Notes: a model not told the origin generated them from the letters alone. Counted from the first letter of the stretch, positions 34,100 to 43,122 are shown. The stretch is DNA of 64,000 nucleotides from Stenotrophomonas maltophilia (GCF_006974125.1 NZ_CP037858.1:3782001-3846000); one strand, 5' to 3'. Made by a program: numbers and translations.

Positions 34100-35532
34100 G
34101 CCGACGCTCCGCTGTCCGGCGCGTCCACGCCCTGCGGCAGGAACTCGCCCGCATTGCTCGGACCCCATTGGCCAGCCGGGTAGGGCTCCAGCGGCAGCTT
34201 GGCGTCCTTCCATGCGTCAGCGACGCTGTCGATCCAGGCCCACGCTGCGCGCACTTCGTCATCGCGCACGAACAGGGTGTGGTTGCCGTTGAACGCATCC
34301 AGGAACAGGCGTTCGTACGCGATGCGGCGATGCAGGCCGGTCGGCACCGACAGTTCCAGTTCCAGCGGATGCAGTTCCAGTGCCCCCCATTCCGGGCCGG
34401 CCAGGCTGCTCATCAGGCCCAGTTCGATGTTCTCCTGCGGCTGCAGCTGGAACACCAGGCGGTTCGGTGCTGCCTGTGCGCGCTGCGGGCGCTCGAACAG
34501 CCAGTGGGTGACCGGCTTCAGCGTGACCACCACGCGGGTGGTGCGTTCGGGCAGGCGCTTGCCGGTGACCAGGTGGAACGGCACGCCGCTCCAGCGCCAG
34601 TTGTCGATATGCGCGGTGACGCCGGCGAAGGTTTCCACGTCGCTGCCTTCCGGCGGCTGGTAGGCCTGCGCCGGCTGGCCGTTGATGGTGCCGGCGGTGT
34701 AACGGCCACGGATGCTGTCACGCGCGGCGTGCTTGGCATCGAGCGGGCGCAGCGCCCGCAGCACCTTGACCTTCTCGTCGCGGATGCGGTCGGCTTCCAG
34801 CGACGCCGGCGGCTCCATCGCCACCATGCACAGCAGCTGCAGGATGTGGCTCTGGACCATGTCGCGCAGCGCGCCGGAGCGGGCGTAGTAGGCGTCGCGG
34901 CCGTCCACGCCTTCGCTCTCGGCCACCAGGATGTGCACCGATTCGATGTAGTTGCGGTTCCACACCGCTTCCAGCAGCGTGTTGCCGAAGCGCAGCGCGA
35001 TCAGGTTCTGCACCGCCGCCTTGCCCAGGTAGTGGTCGAGGCGGAATACGCGGTCCTCGTCGATCCACTGGCCGATGGTGCTGATGATTTCCTCGGCACT
35101 CTCGCTGTCGCTGCCGATCGGCTTCTCCAGCATCAGGCGTGCCGGCGCGGCGAGGGCGCCGCCCTTGGCCAGGCCTTCGCAGGTGGAGATGTACAGGCCC
35201 GGCGGAATGGCCAGGTAGCTGACGCACTTGCGGTGCACCAGGTCGGAGACCGCGGCGGCGACCGAGTCGACATCGCGCAGGTCCACCGAACGGTAGTCGA
35301 TGCGGCGCAGCAGGCCGTTGATGTCCTCCTGCGAGGCCATCGGCATGGCCTGCTGCAGGCGCGGCCGCAGGATGTCATGGAAGGCTTCGGTGTCATGCCC
35401 GGACAGGGCCAGCGCACGGATGCGGAAGTCCTCCGGCAGCAGGCCGTCGCCAAGCAGGCGAAGCAGCGAAGGGAACAGGTAGCGCTGGGCCAGATCACCT
35501 GTGGCACCGAACAGGAAGAGGGTGTCGTGCAT
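34096..35532 (-). CDS. zwf: glucose-6-phosphate 1-dehydrogenase
   Basis: A 478-residue G6PDH, first gene of zwf-glk-pgl-edd-eda. NADP site FLFGATGDLAQRYLFPSL at the very N-terminus from ATG 35532; LMLEKPIGSD; catalytic RLDHYLGK. The frame is open to 35718, but the upstream residues are not family-like. The 350-bp divergent region to ugpC carries a LacI-type operator 208 bp upstream of this start. Confidence 0.96.
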   Translation of the reverse strand: MHDTLFLFGATGDLAQRYLFPSLLRLLGDGLLPEDFRIRALALSGHDTEAFHDILRPRLQQAMPMASQEDINGLLRRIDYRSVDLRDVDSVAAAVSDLVHRKCVSYLAIPPGLYISTCEGLAKGGALAAPARLMLEKPIGSDSESAEEIISTIGQWIDEDRVFRLDHYLGKAAVQNLIALRFGNTLLEAVWNRNYIESVHILVAESEGVDGRDAYYARSGALRDMVQSHILQLLCMVAMEPPASLEADRIRDEKVKVLRALRPLDAKHAARDSIRGRYTAGTINGQPAQAYQPPEGSDVETFAGVTAHIDNWRWSGVPFHLVTGKRLPERTTRVVVTLKPVTHWLFERPQRAQAAPNRLVFQLQPQENIELGLMSSLAGPEWGALELHPLELELSVPTGLHRRIAYERLFLDAFNGNHTLFVRDDEVRAAWAWIDSVADAWKDAKLPLEPYPAGQWGPSNAGEFLPQGVDAPDSGASA

Positions 35533-35884
35533 CGCTCGAGTTTCAGATCCGGGTGACATCGTTGTCAATCGCTTCATGGCTGGGTTCGGGGGACATCCGC
35601 GCAACTGCCTGTCCGAGGTTCGTCGGGGGCGTTCTACCGGGCACCGGAAGACCGTTCCATTCGAAACCACTGCCTCGGCGGAAGCTTCGTTCCACCGCCG
35701 ACGCAGATCGGTGCGCACCGATCATCGGATAGTGCCACGTGAAAACGTTTACATGGCAGAATGGGCAACTGTATTCGATTGCAGTGCTCGCCGCCATGCG
35801 GCAAGCGCGCAATCATCACTGCCATCGGGAGGGCCGAGGCAGTCCCAAAAGACAGCCCGGCTTCGGGCGGACCGGATAGGTGAT
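35533..35884. other. divergent zwf-ugpC regulatory region
   Basis: No gene in these 352 bases. The half nearer ugpC is less GC-rich than its surroundings and holds the LacI-type operator plus the ugpC promoter. A smaller inverted repeat, CGGTGCGCACCG, lies at 35710-35721. No convincing -10/-35 pair could be assigned for zwf. Confidence 0.5.
35740..35775 (+). promoter_or_regulatory. LacI-type operator overlapping the ugpC promoter
   Basis: TGAAAACGTTTACA (35740-35753) differs by one base from the perfect palindrome upstream of the MFS gene at 2594. Its last six bases, TTTACA, form a plausible -35; TGTATT (35770-35775) is the -10 with 16-bp spacing. A bound repressor would block the promoter. 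It also lies upstream of the divergent zwf operon. Confidence 0.6.
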
Positions 35885-36967
35885 ATGGCAAAAGTGCAGT
35901 TGCAGGGTGTGCGCAAGGTCTATGACAACGGCCAGGTCGCGGTGAAGGACGCCACCTTCGAGGTCGCCGACGGCGAGCTGATGGTGCTGGTCGGCCCGTC
36001 CGGCTGTGGCAAGTCGACCCTGCTGCGGATGGTGGCTGGCCTGGAGGAGATCAGCGGCGGCACGCTGAGCATCGGCGACCGCGTGGTCAACGACGTGGCA
36101 CCGAAGGACCGCGACATCGCCATGGTGTTCCAGAGCTACGCGCTGTACCCGCACATGACCGTTGCCGAGAACCTGGCCTTCGGCCTGAAGCTGCGCGGCC
36201 ATGACAAGGCCACCATCGACAAGCGCATCGCCGAGGCGGCGCAGACGCTGGGCCTGACCGAGATGATGGACAAGCTGCCCAAGGCGATGTCCGGTGGCCA
36301 GCGCCAGCGTGTTGCGCTGGGCCGTGCGCTGGTGCGCGAGCCGGCGGTGTTCCTGCTTGACGAGCCGCTGTCCAATCTGGATGCCAAGCTGCGCCACAGC
36401 GTGCGTACCGAAATCGCGCAGCTGCACCGCAAGCTGGGTACCACCATGATCTACGTGACGCACGATCAGGTGGAAGCGATGACCCTGGGCCAGCGCATCG
36501 TGGTGCTGAAGGACGGCATCATCCAGCAGATCGATACGCCGATGGCGCTGTACGACCGCCCGGCCAACCTGTTCGTGGCCGGCTTCCTCGGCAGCCCGGC
36601 GATGAACGTACTGCGTGGCACGCTGCAGGGCGATGCCGGTGGCGTGACCGTGGTCGACGGCGACTGGCGTGCGCCGCTGGGCCAGGCCACGATCGATCCG
36701 GCGTGGCTGCAGAAGCCGATCGCGGTGGGTGTGCGACCGGAACACCTGCAGCCGGCGGCCGCCGATGATGCGCATGCGTTCAGCGCGCGCATCGAAGGTA
36801 TTGAACCGGTCGGCAACGAAATTTTCGTCAATCTGAGCAGCGGCCAGCATGCGCTGACCATGCGCGTGGCGCCGCAGACGCTGCCGGCGGTGGGCGAGCA
36901 GATCCGCGTGGCGATCCACCCGCAGGGCCTGCATTTCTTCAACCCGGAAACCGGCGAGCGCCTGTAA
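35885..36967 (+). CDS. ugpC: ABC transporter ATP-binding protein, UgpC/MalK type
   Basis: A 360-residue ATPase of the CUT1 sugar importer family. Walker A GPSGCGKST, Q-loop MVFQSYALYPHMTVAENLAF, signature MSGGQRQRVALGRAL, Walker B VFLLDEPLSNLDA, H-loop VTHDQVEAM, then a C-terminal TOBE/OB regulatory domain. Start ATG at 35885 gives MAKVQLQGVRKVYDNG. No permease or binding-protein genes are adjacent, so it probably energises one or more importers encoded elsewhere, as known for MalK/MsiK-like ATPases. Its last 184 bases are duplicated with divergence 1.33 kb downstream. Confidence 0.93.
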   Translation: MAKVQLQGVRKVYDNGQVAVKDATFEVADGELMVLVGPSGCGKSTLLRMVAGLEEISGGTLSIGDRVVNDVAPKDRDIAMVFQSYALYPHMTVAENLAFGLKLRGHDKATIDKRIAEAAQTLGLTEMMDKLPKAMSGGQRQRVALGRALVREPAVFLLDEPLSNLDAKLRHSVRTEIAQLHRKLGTTMIYVTHDQVEAMTLGQRIVVLKDGIIQQIDTPMALYDRPANLFVAGFLGSPAMNVLRGTLQGDAGGVTVVDGDWRAPLGQATIDPAWLQKPIAVGVRPEHLQPAAADDAHAFSARIEGIEPVGNEIFVNLSSGQHALTMRVAPQTLPAVGEQIRVAIHPQGLHFFNPETGERL

Positions 36968-37056
36968 CGCGGATCGCGCCGGGCACAGCCCGGCGGAATG
37001 TCTTCAGTGCAAGGCGCGGATTCTTCTATTGACTCAAATGTCGAAAGAGGGAGGGG

Positions 37057-37419
37057 CTATACAGAACCCGTCTTTAATCTGTTCATAAGATCTTCAAGGC
37101 TTTCTGTTCGAAATGCTTGAACTGTGGATATTATTAGCCACACAAGCGCGCCTGATAACGCAACGATGAATATTGCCCTCCATACATCTCCAGGTACGCC
37201 AAATGATTCTTTAAAGTTTGTCGTGAAAATTGTGGCGAGTAGGGTTATGAAGAGCGCTAGTGCGGTCTGCCAGTCCCTGCCTTTCTCGCTTCTTTTCTTG
37301 TGATTGGATATAAGTAGTTGGCATCGATCGCTCGTGATTATTATTATTTCCTGCGATGTATTCTGGTGAACTTTTTCAATGGCGACTTTGGCTGTTGGGT
37401 ATCTGACGTTGTTGTTCAT
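37057..37419 (-). CDS. cassette protein 2: small two-TM membrane protein
   Basis: A 120-residue protein of unknown family. Residues 1-50 are polar (including RCQLLISNHKKRSEKGRDW). Two hydrophobic segments follow (ALALFITLLATIFT and AIFIVALSGALVWLIISTV) separated by NFKESFGVPGDVW, then a short polar tail. Its start overlaps the stop of the upstream cassette gene (ATGA), so the two are one unit. Small two-TM proteins paired with a soluble partner are a common design in defence and toxin modules, but nothing in this sequence proves such a role. Base composition is foreign. Confidence 0.7.
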   Translation of the reverse strand: MNNNVRYPTAKVAIEKVHQNTSQEIIIITSDRCQLLISNHKKRSEKGRDWQTALALFITLLATIFTTNFKESFGVPGDVWRAIFIVALSGALVWLIISTVQAFRTESLEDLMNRLKTGSV

Positions 37420-37847
37420 GGCAATGCTTCCATTGTGAACTGAACGCAGACGTGATGAGCGTTCTCGACGCGGCTGATTATTGCCGAAATGCAGAGATTC
37501 ACGTCTATCTCCCTCGCGTTGCTGCCATCGCTATCTGATTCTTCTACCTTTAAATTGACAAATGGTGCAGCTTTGAGGAGCTCTGGTTCGATGCTGTTCC
37601 AGTTTGTTAGCGTTAGCAATCCGCCGGGGCCGTCTGGGTCTGGGCCTGATTCGGCTAGCCTTCGTTCCGAATTATCTTTGTTGTCGACTAGCTTTATGCG
37701 ATAGGAGATGGTGTCTTCCATTAGTGTAAATGATATTTTCGCATCTTCTCCTGCGGGAATGAGTAGAGTCGATTGGTGTATCAGTTTTTTGTTTCCGATT
37801 TTTACATTTGTATTTGTTGGATTTACATCATGAATAGAATTTGACAT
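37416..37847 (-). CDS. cassette protein 1: soluble beta-rich protein, possibly DUF6864-like
   Basis: A 143-residue soluble protein without signal peptide or membrane segment. The pattern NKKLIHQSTLLIPAGEDAKI, an acidic Pro/Gly turn, LLTLTNWNS and a beta-rich C-terminal half (INLCISAII-like stretch, then HHVCVQFTM) recalls small DUF6864-type proteins; this is from memory of the pattern and is weak. Upstream is AT-rich, without a clear Shine-Dalgarno sequence. It is coupled to the membrane protein gene by a 4-bp overlap. Function unknown; co-occurrence with a two-TM partner in a foreign cassette is the main clue. Confidence 0.65.
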   Translation of the reverse strand: MSNSIHDVNPTNTNVKIGNKKLIHQSTLLIPAGEDAKISFTLMEDTISYRIKLVDNKDNSERRLAESGPDPDGPGGLLTLTNWNSIEPELLKAAPFVNLKVEESDSDGSNAREIDVNLCISAIISRVENAHHVCVQFTMEALP

Positions 37848-38116
37848 TTTTATTGGTGTTGTTGGTGATTTTTATGCGGGAGTTTGGCGGCTATTTTTGT
37901 GATTTTATTATTTTGCGAATTTTTCGATATTTTGACTTGAAGTTGCCGTTGGTTCGCTGTTCTGGGAAGGGTGTATGGTTGACGTCTAATGTGACTTTGT
38001 CGAGATGCTTTGTGTGGGGTGTCGCGCCGATCAAGGTCGCACGGATGAGTCGGCTTGGTTTTTGGGTGTGATTCTGTCTAGGGGCACTCGTCGCGGGCTA
38101 TTTGCAGGCCGTCGAC

Positions 38117-38300
38117 GCGCTCATCGAAGGCATCGAGCCGGTCGGCAACGAAATCTTCGTCAACCTCAGCAGCGGCCAGCATGCGCTGACCATGCGCGTG
38201 GCGCCGCAGGCGTTGCCGGCGGTGGGCGAGGACATCCGCGTGGCGATCCACCCGCAGGGCCTGCATTTCTTCAACCCGGAATCCGGCGAGCGCCTGTAAC
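38117..38300 (+). pseudogene. duplicated 3' fragment of ugpC
   Basis: These 184 bases align without gaps to 36785-36968. They encode the last ~60 residues of the TOBE domain (IEGIEPVGNEIFVNLSS to GERL and the stop) with mostly silent differences and a few changes (Thr to Ala, Gln to Asp, Thr to Ser). The level of difference looks like that between strains, not a fresh copy. It is not expected to be a functional gene. Confidence 0.9.
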
Positions 38301-38302
38301 CG

Positions 38303-38366
38303 GTAGTGCCGGCCGCTGGCCGGCAACTTCAACCCGGCGTGGTTGCCGGCCAGCGGCCGGCACTAC
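38303..38366. repeat. SMAG repeat dimer (inverted pair)
   Basis: Units at 38303-38325 and 38344-38366, same type as at 24364. It directly follows the duplicated ugpC end and probably marks the original, pre-insertion downstream sequence. Confidence 0.88.
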
Positions 38367-38433
38367 CACTGCTCCGCCGAAGGCGCGCGGACCAGCGGTC
38401 CGCACCCACCGCGTGGATGAGTACCTTCCGGAT

Positions 38434-39309
38434 TCAGCGCGCCAACCCATCCAGCAGCGGCACGCGCTGCGCGGTGGCATCACCCACCTGCAGGTCAGCA
38501 TCACCGGCCTCCAGCGGCAGCACCGCCAGTGCCAGGTCGCCGGCCACGCTGGCGATCGTGCCCAGCGCGGCGCCGTCCTGCTGCACGCCATCGCCGGCCT
38601 GTGCCGGTGCTGCGGTATGCAGCAGCTGCACCGCACGCTTGGCCTTGCCGAGGAAGTGGGTGCGGGCAACGATTTCCTGGCCCGGGTAGCAGCCCTTCTT
38701 CACGCTGTAGCCGTTCAGGCGGTCCAGGCCCAGCTGCTGCGGGGTCCAGACTTCACGCTGGCTTTCTTCCAGGCGCGGCAGGCCGTAGCGCAGGTCGGCC
38801 TGGCGCCAGGCCAGAGCGAAAGCGGCCTCATCGGTTTCGCTGTCGGCGGCAAACGCTTCGGCGCCGCCAATGCGCAGGGTGCGCGGCAGTGCATCGCTGC
38901 CCAGGTCCAGTTCCCAGCCATCACCGGCAGCGTGCGCAATCGCGGCGTCGCTGGCGGCCTCGGGCGCGGTGAAGGCGCCGGCCACGGCCAGATCGCTGCG
39001 CACCTGCACCTTCACCTTGCGGCGGAACACGAAGCGCTGCAGTTGCGACGCAATCGCATCGGCATCGCCGTCGGCCAGTACCAGCATCACGTGCTCTTCG
39101 GCCAGCCGAAGCAGCTGGAACACTGCCAGGGTGCGGCCCTTGGCACTCAGCCAGGCACTCCACTGCCAGTGCAGCAGGGGCAGCGCGGTGACGTCGCTGC
39201 TGAACTGGGCGTGGGCGAAAACGGCCGCATCCGCACCCAGCAGGCTCAGCAGCTGGTGGCCGGGCAGGCGCGGATATCCGACGAAAGCAGGGGGCAGGTT
39301 GTCAGGCAC
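38434..39309 (-). CDS. ygfZ: YgfZ, folate-binding Fe-S cluster assembly/repair protein
   Basis: A 291-residue GcvT-like protein with the YgfZ signature KGCYPGQEIVARTHFLG. In E. coli YgfZ uses tetrahydrofolate to support certain [4Fe-4S] enzymes; succinate dehydrogenase is among those affected by loss of homologues. Start uncertain: GTG at 39309 avoids overlap with the divergent gene and matches family length; an in-frame ATG exists at 39360. It is head-to-head with the SDHAF4-like gene and the sdh operon, a fitting neighbour for an Fe-S enzyme. Confidence 0.9.
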   Translation of the reverse strand: MPDNLPPAFVGYPRLPGHQLLSLLGADAAVFAHAQFSSDVTALPLLHWQWSAWLSAKGRTLAVFQLLRLAEEHVMLVLADGDADAIASQLQRFVFRRKVKVQVRSDLAVAGAFTAPEAASDAAIAHAAGDGWELDLGSDALPRTLRIGGAEAFAADSETDEAAFALAWRQADLRYGLPRLEESQREVWTPQQLGLDRLNGYSVKKGCYPGQEIVARTHFLGKAKRAVQLLHTAAPAQAGDGVQQDGAALGTIASVAGDLALAVLPLEAGDADLQVGDATAQRVPLLDGLAR

Positions 39310-39348
39310 GTGAACGAGGTCTAAAATTTGTGCGTTGCGAGACCGAAC

Positions 39349-39519
39349 ATGATAGGCCAAACAACCCCCACTCCCGACGACGAATCTGAAGCTCCGCTGG
39401 TCCCCGCGGCACCCGTGCCCGTGGAACAGGAAAAAGCAGAGGAATTCGGCGGCCGCGGCGGACTTGATCCGGTGCGGTACGGCGATTGGGAGAAAAACGG
39501 ACGCTGCATCGATTTCTGA
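39349..39519 (+). CDS. SDHAF4-like (DUF1674) succinate dehydrogenase assembly factor
   Basis: A 56-residue protein starting at ATG 39349 (MIGQTTPTPDD). Its C-terminus EFGGRGGLDPVRYGDWEKNGRCIDF-type motif (last ~25 residues, with RYGDWEKNGRC) is the hallmark of DUF1674/SDHAF4. In mitochondria SDHAF4 binds flavinated SdhA and aids its union with SdhB. Location 57 bp before sdhC strongly supports this role. The N-terminal half is acidic and Pro/Ala-rich, likely disordered. Confidence 0.88.
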   Translation: MIGQTTPTPDDESEAPLVPAAPVPVEQEKAEEFGGRGGLDPVRYGDWEKNGRCIDF

Positions 39520-39575
39520 TCAGCATTGAGCCAACGCGGCCGTGTGCCGCCCAGCCGAGACAACGAGCCCAGCGA

Positions 39576-39968
39576 ATGGCGACCAGACAACGCCCACTTT
39601 CCCCGCACCTTCAGGTGTATCGCTGGCAGATTCAGATGGCCACCTCGATCCTGCATCGAGCCACTGGCGTCTTTCTGTCTGTTGGTGCCCTCATCATCGC
39701 CGCCGGCCTGCTGGCCCTGATGATGGGGCCCGAGTCCTGGAACTGCTTCACCGGCCATGCCGGGGCCTGGTATGGCCGCGTGTTCCTGTTCGCGTGGACA
39801 TGGTCGTTCGCCTACCACCTGTGCAATGGCATCCGCCACATCGTGCAGGACTTCGCCATCGGCTTCCGCATCGCGACGTTCATCCGCAGCAGCTGGATGT
39901 CGGTCATCGGCAGCCTGGCGATCACCCTGGCCGTGTGGGCCTATGTGATGTTCGGAGGTGCCGCATGA
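39576..39968 (+). CDS. sdhC: succinate dehydrogenase cytochrome b556 subunit
   Basis: A 130-residue membrane anchor with three membrane segments. Motifs: RPLSPHLQVYRWQ, SILHRATGVFLS (quinone-site Ser/Arg region) and the haem ligand region FAYHLCNGIRHIVQDF. Start ATG at 39576. The stop overlaps the sdhD start (ATGA). Confidence 0.95.
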   Translation: MATRQRPLSPHLQVYRWQIQMATSILHRATGVFLSVGALIIAAGLLALMMGPESWNCFTGHAGAWYGRVFLFAWTWSFAYHLCNGIRHIVQDFAIGFRIATFIRSSWMSVIGSLAITLAVWAYVMFGGAA

Positions 39969-40351
39969 GCAAGTTCCGTACCCCGCTGAAGAGCGTGCGT
40001 GGCCTGGGTTCGGCCAAGACCGGCACCGAGCACTTCGTGCATCAGCGTCTGACCGCTGCCGCGCTGGTGGTGCTGGGCATCTGGTTCCTGGTGTTCGTGC
40101 TGGGCCTGCTGGGCTCGGATTACGCGACCGCCACCGCTGCGATCGCCAAGCCGTGGAACGCGGTGCCGCTGATCGGTCTGCTGATCGCCATGTTCTGGCA
40201 CGCGCAGCTCGGCCTGCAGGTCGTGCTGGAAGACTACATCCACGAATCGCTGCTGGCCCTGGTGCTGCAGACCGCGGTGAAGTTCGTCGCCGTGCTCGGC
40301 ATGATCGTCAGTGTGTTTGCGGTGGGCCGCATCGCCCTCGGCGTTGCCTGA
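39965..40351 (+). CDS. sdhD: succinate dehydrogenase hydrophobic anchor subunit
   Basis: A 128-residue three-segment membrane protein. FVHQRLTAAALVVLGIWF opens the first segment, and HAQLGLQVVLEDYIHES carries the haem-ligand His region typical of SdhD. It forms with SdhC the quinone-reducing membrane part of complex II. sdhA follows by 31 bp. Confidence 0.94.
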   Translation: MSKFRTPLKSVRGLGSAKTGTEHFVHQRLTAAALVVLGIWFLVFVLGLLGSDYATATAAIAKPWNAVPLIGLLIAMFWHAQLGLQVVLEDYIHESLLALVLQTAVKFVAVLGMIVSVFAVGRIALGVA

Positions 40352-40382
40352 GCCCAGGCGCCAAGACAGGAATCCAGACTAG

Positions 40383-42173
40383 ATGTCCGCTTACAAGATT
40401 ACCGAACACAAGTACGACATGGTCGTGGTCGGCGCCGGCGGCGCCGGCCTGCGCGCCACGTTCGGCCTGGCCGCCAAGGGCCTGCAGACCGTGTGCCTGA
40501 CCAAGGTCTTCCCGACCCGTTCGCACACCGTTGCCGCCCAGGGCGGTATCTCGGCCGCACTCGCCAACATGGGCGAGGACGACTGGCGTTACCACTTCTT
40601 CGACACCATCAAGGGTTCGGACTGGCTGGGTGACCAGGACGCCATCGAATACATGTGCCGTGAGGCCATTCCGGCAATCATCGAGCTCGAACACTACGGC
40701 GTGCCGTTCTCGCGCACCGCCGAGGGCAAGATCTACCAGCGTCCGTTCGGTGGCATGACCACCAAGTACGGTGAAGGCCCGGCGGCGCAGCGTACCTGCG
40801 CGGCGGCTGACCGTACCGGTCACGCGATGCTGCACACGCTGTACCAGCAGTCGCTCAAGCACGATGCGCGCTTCATGATCGAGTACTTCGCACTCGACCT
40901 GATCTTCGATGACGAAGGCGCCTGCCGCGGCGTGCTGGCCCTTGACATGTCCGACGGCACCCTGCATCTGTTCCGCGCCCAGGGCGTGGTGCTGGCCACC
41001 GGCGGTTACGGCCGTGCCTACTTCAGCGCCACCTCGGCGCATACCTGCACCGGTGACGGTGGCGGCCTGGCGATGCGTGCCGGCCTGGCCATGCAGGACA
41101 TGGAGTTCGTGCAGTTCCATCCGACCGGCATCTACGGCGCCGGCTGCCTGATCACCGAGGGTGTCCGCGGTGAAGGTGGCATCCTGCGCAACAGCAGTGG
41201 CGAGCGCTTCATGGAACGCTACGCACCGCATTACAAGGACCTGGCCTCGCGCGACGTGGTCAGCCGTTCGATGACCATCGAGATCCGCGAAGGCCGCGGC
41301 GTCGGCGAGCACAAGGATCACATCCTGCTCGACCTGACCCACCTCGGCCCGGGCGTGATCGACGACAAGCTGCCGGGCATCGCCGAGAGCGCCCGCATCT
41401 TCGCTGGCGTCGACGTGCACAAGCAGCCGATTCCGGTCATTCCGACCGTGCACTACAACATGGGCGGCATCCCGACCAACTACCACGGTGAAGTGGTGCA
41501 GCGGGTCGGCGACAACGACAATGCCGTGGTGCCGGGCCTGTACGCCATCGGCGAAGCGGCCTGCGTGTCCGTGCATGGCGCCAACCGCCTGGGCTCGAAC
41601 TCGCTGCTGGACCTGGTAGTGTTCGGTCGCGCGGTGGCCAACCGCTGCGCCGAGACCATCAAGCCGGGCGCGGCGCACAAGCCGCTGCCGGCCGATGCCT
41701 GCGACAAGGCGCTGGGGCTGCTGGACAAGCTGCGCCACGCCAACGGCGATACCCCGACCTCGGTCATCCGTGATCGCATGCAGCGCACCATGCAGGCCGA
41801 CGCCGCCGTCTTCCGCACCAGCCAGACGCTGAAGGAAGGCTGCGAGAAGATGGACAAGATCTTCGACTCGTTCCAGGACGTGAAGGTCTCCGACCGTTCG
41901 CTGGTCTGGAACTCGGACCTGATCGAGACCTACGAGCTGAACAACCTGCTGCTCAACGCGGTGGCGACGATCAACTCGGCCGAACAGCGCAAGGAAAGCC
42001 GCGGCGCGCATGCGCACGAGGATTTCCCGGACCGCGACGACGTCAACTGGCAGAAGCACACCCTGGTCAGCGTCGACGAGAAGGGCAAGTGCAGCTTCGA
42101 CTACCGTCCGGTGCACATGTACACGTTGACCGACGACGTGTCCGTGGTGCCGCCGAAGCCGCGCGTGTACTGA
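40383..42173 (+). CDS. sdhA: succinate dehydrogenase flavoprotein subunit
   Basis: A 596-residue SdhA. FAD-binding [12 protein letters not shown] near residue 14; covalent FAD His48 in [10 protein letters not shown]; active-site [36 protein letters not shown]; and C-terminal [14 protein letters not shown]. It oxidises succinate in the TCA cycle and is the substrate of both assembly factors encoded beside it (SDHAF4-like and SdhE). Length and motifs are normal. Confidence 0.98.
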   Translation: MSAYKITEHKYDMVVVGAGGAGLRATFGLAAKGLQTVCLTKVFPTRSHTVAAQGGISAALANMGEDDWRYHFFDTIKGSDWLGDQDAIEYMCREAIPAIIELEHYGVPFSRTAEGKIYQRPFGGMTTKYGEGPAAQRTCAAADRTGHAMLHTLYQQSLKHDARFMIEYFALDLIFDDEGACRGVLALDMSDGTLHLFRAQGVVLATGGYGRAYFSATSAHTCTGDGGGLAMRAGLAMQDMEFVQFHPTGIYGAGCLITEGVRGEGGILRNSSGERFMERYAPHYKDLASRDVVSRSMTIEIREGRGVGEHKDHILLDLTHLGPGVIDDKLPGIAESARIFAGVDVHKQPIPVIPTVHYNMGGIPTNYHGEVVQRVGDNDNAVVPGLYAIGEAACVSVHGANRLGSNSLLDLVVFGRAVANRCAETIKPGAAHKPLPADACDKALGLLDKLRHANGDTPTSVIRDRMQRTMQADAAVFRTSQTLKEGCEKMDKIFDSFQDVKVSDRSLVWNSDLIETYELNNLLLNAVATINSAEQRKESRGAHAHEDFPDRDDVNWQKHTLVSVDEKGKCSFDYRPVHMYTLTDDVSVVPPKPRVY

Positions 42174-42239
42174 TCCGACCCCGCCTACCATGCAATCCGC
42201 GCCCAAGGGCGCGGGCCGCCTGAGCCAACGAGAGCAGCC

Positions 42240-43025
42240 ATGGCCGAGTTTTCACTCCCCAAGAATTCCAAGATCACGAAGGGCAAGCACTTCCCCGTCA
42301 AGAACGGCGGCAAGAACGTGCGCACCTTCAAGATCTACCGCTGGAGTCCGGACGACGACAGCAACCCGCGCACCGATACCTATGAGGTCGATCTGGACGC
42401 CTGTGGCCCGATGGTCCTGGACGCCCTGATCAAGATCAAGAACGAGATCGACCCGACCCTGACCTTCCGCCGCTCCTGCCGCGAAGGTATCTGTGGTTCG
42501 TGCGCGATGAACATCGATGGCACCAATACCCTGGCCTGCACCCGAGCCATCTCGGACTGCGGCAAGAAGGAAGTGCCGATCTACCCGCTGCCGCACATGA
42601 ACGTGGTGAAGGATCTGGTTCCGGACCTGACCCACTTCTACGCGCAGTACGCGTCGATCAAGCCGTGGATCCGCACCCAGACCCCGGCGCCGCCGGACCG
42701 TGAGCGCCTGCAGTCGCCGGAAGACCGCAAGAAGCTCGACGGCCTGTACGAGTGCATCCTGTGCGCCTGCTGCTCGACCAGCTGCCCGAGCTACTGGTGG
42801 AACGGCGAGCGTTACCTGGGCCCGGCGATCCTGCTGCAGGCCTATCGCTGGATCATCGACTCGCGCGATGAGGACACCGGTGCGCGCCTGGACGATCTGG
42901 AAGATCCGTTCAAGCTGTACCGCTGCCACACCATCATGAACTGCGCCCGGACCTGCCCGAAGGGCCTGAACCCGGCGCTGGCGATCGCCGAGATCAAGAA
43001 GCTGATGATGGAACGCCGCGCCTGA
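42240..43025 (+). CDS. sdhB: succinate dehydrogenase iron-sulfur subunit
   Basis: A 261-residue SdhB with three clusters: [2Fe-2S] [16 protein letters not shown]...LAC, [4Fe-4S] [18 protein letters not shown] and [3Fe-4S] [18 protein letters not shown]. The N-terminus carries a short Lys-rich extension ([19 protein letters not shown]) before the usual FKIYRWSP. Last structural gene of sdhCDAB; 66 bp after sdhA. Confidence 0.98.
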   Translation: MAEFSLPKNSKITKGKHFPVKNGGKNVRTFKIYRWSPDDDSNPRTDTYEVDLDACGPMVLDALIKIKNEIDPTLTFRRSCREGICGSCAMNIDGTNTLACTRAISDCGKKEVPIYPLPHMNVVKDLVPDLTHFYAQYASIKPWIRTQTPAPPDRERLQSPEDRKKLDGLYECILCACCSTSCPSYWWNGERYLGPAILLQAYRWIIDSRDEDTGARLDDLEDPFKLYRCHTIMNCARTCPKGLNPALAIAEIKKLMMERRA

Positions 43026-43044
43026 TACGGTCCGGCTGTACCCG

Positions 43045-43100
43045 GTAGAGCCACGCCATGCGTGGCTGCACCTCCCAGCAGAGCCACGCCATGCGTGGCT
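43045..43100 (+). repeat. SMAG unit and partial direct copy
   Basis: 43045-43067 is a GTAG unit with AGCCACGC/GCGTGGCT stem; 43080-43100 repeats the stem in the same direction without the GT of the head. It lies between sdhB and sdhE. Confidence 0.8.
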
Positions 43101-43122
43101 TTGCTGCATCTGGAGAAACACG

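Larger units (their letters stand above)
36969..38116. mobile_element. AT-rich cassette inserted at the 3' end of ugpC
   Basis: Between the ugpC stop and a second, diverged copy of its 3' end lies about 1.15 kb that is visibly AT-rich and rich in codons rare elsewhere in the window (ATA, TTT, AGT). It holds two overlapping minus-strand genes and no integrase, transposase or tRNA. The layout suggests acquisition by recombination with DNA that carried another strain's ugpC 3' end. Confidence 0.7.

Noticed and set aside
37841..38071. Plus-strand 76-residue hydrophobic open frame in the AT-rich cassette
   Set aside because: It overlaps the start and upstream region of the minus-strand cassette gene, has no ribosome site and looks like chance translation of AT-rich DNA.
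36969..38116. Integrative element with its own integrase and att sites
   Set aside because: No recombinase gene is present and the flanking repeat is 184 bp long and diverged, unlike a short att core.
38102..38299. A 65-residue gene encoding a TOBE-domain peptide
   Set aside because: It is the duplicated ugpC tail; the start is fortuitous and no promoter or ribosome site was seen.
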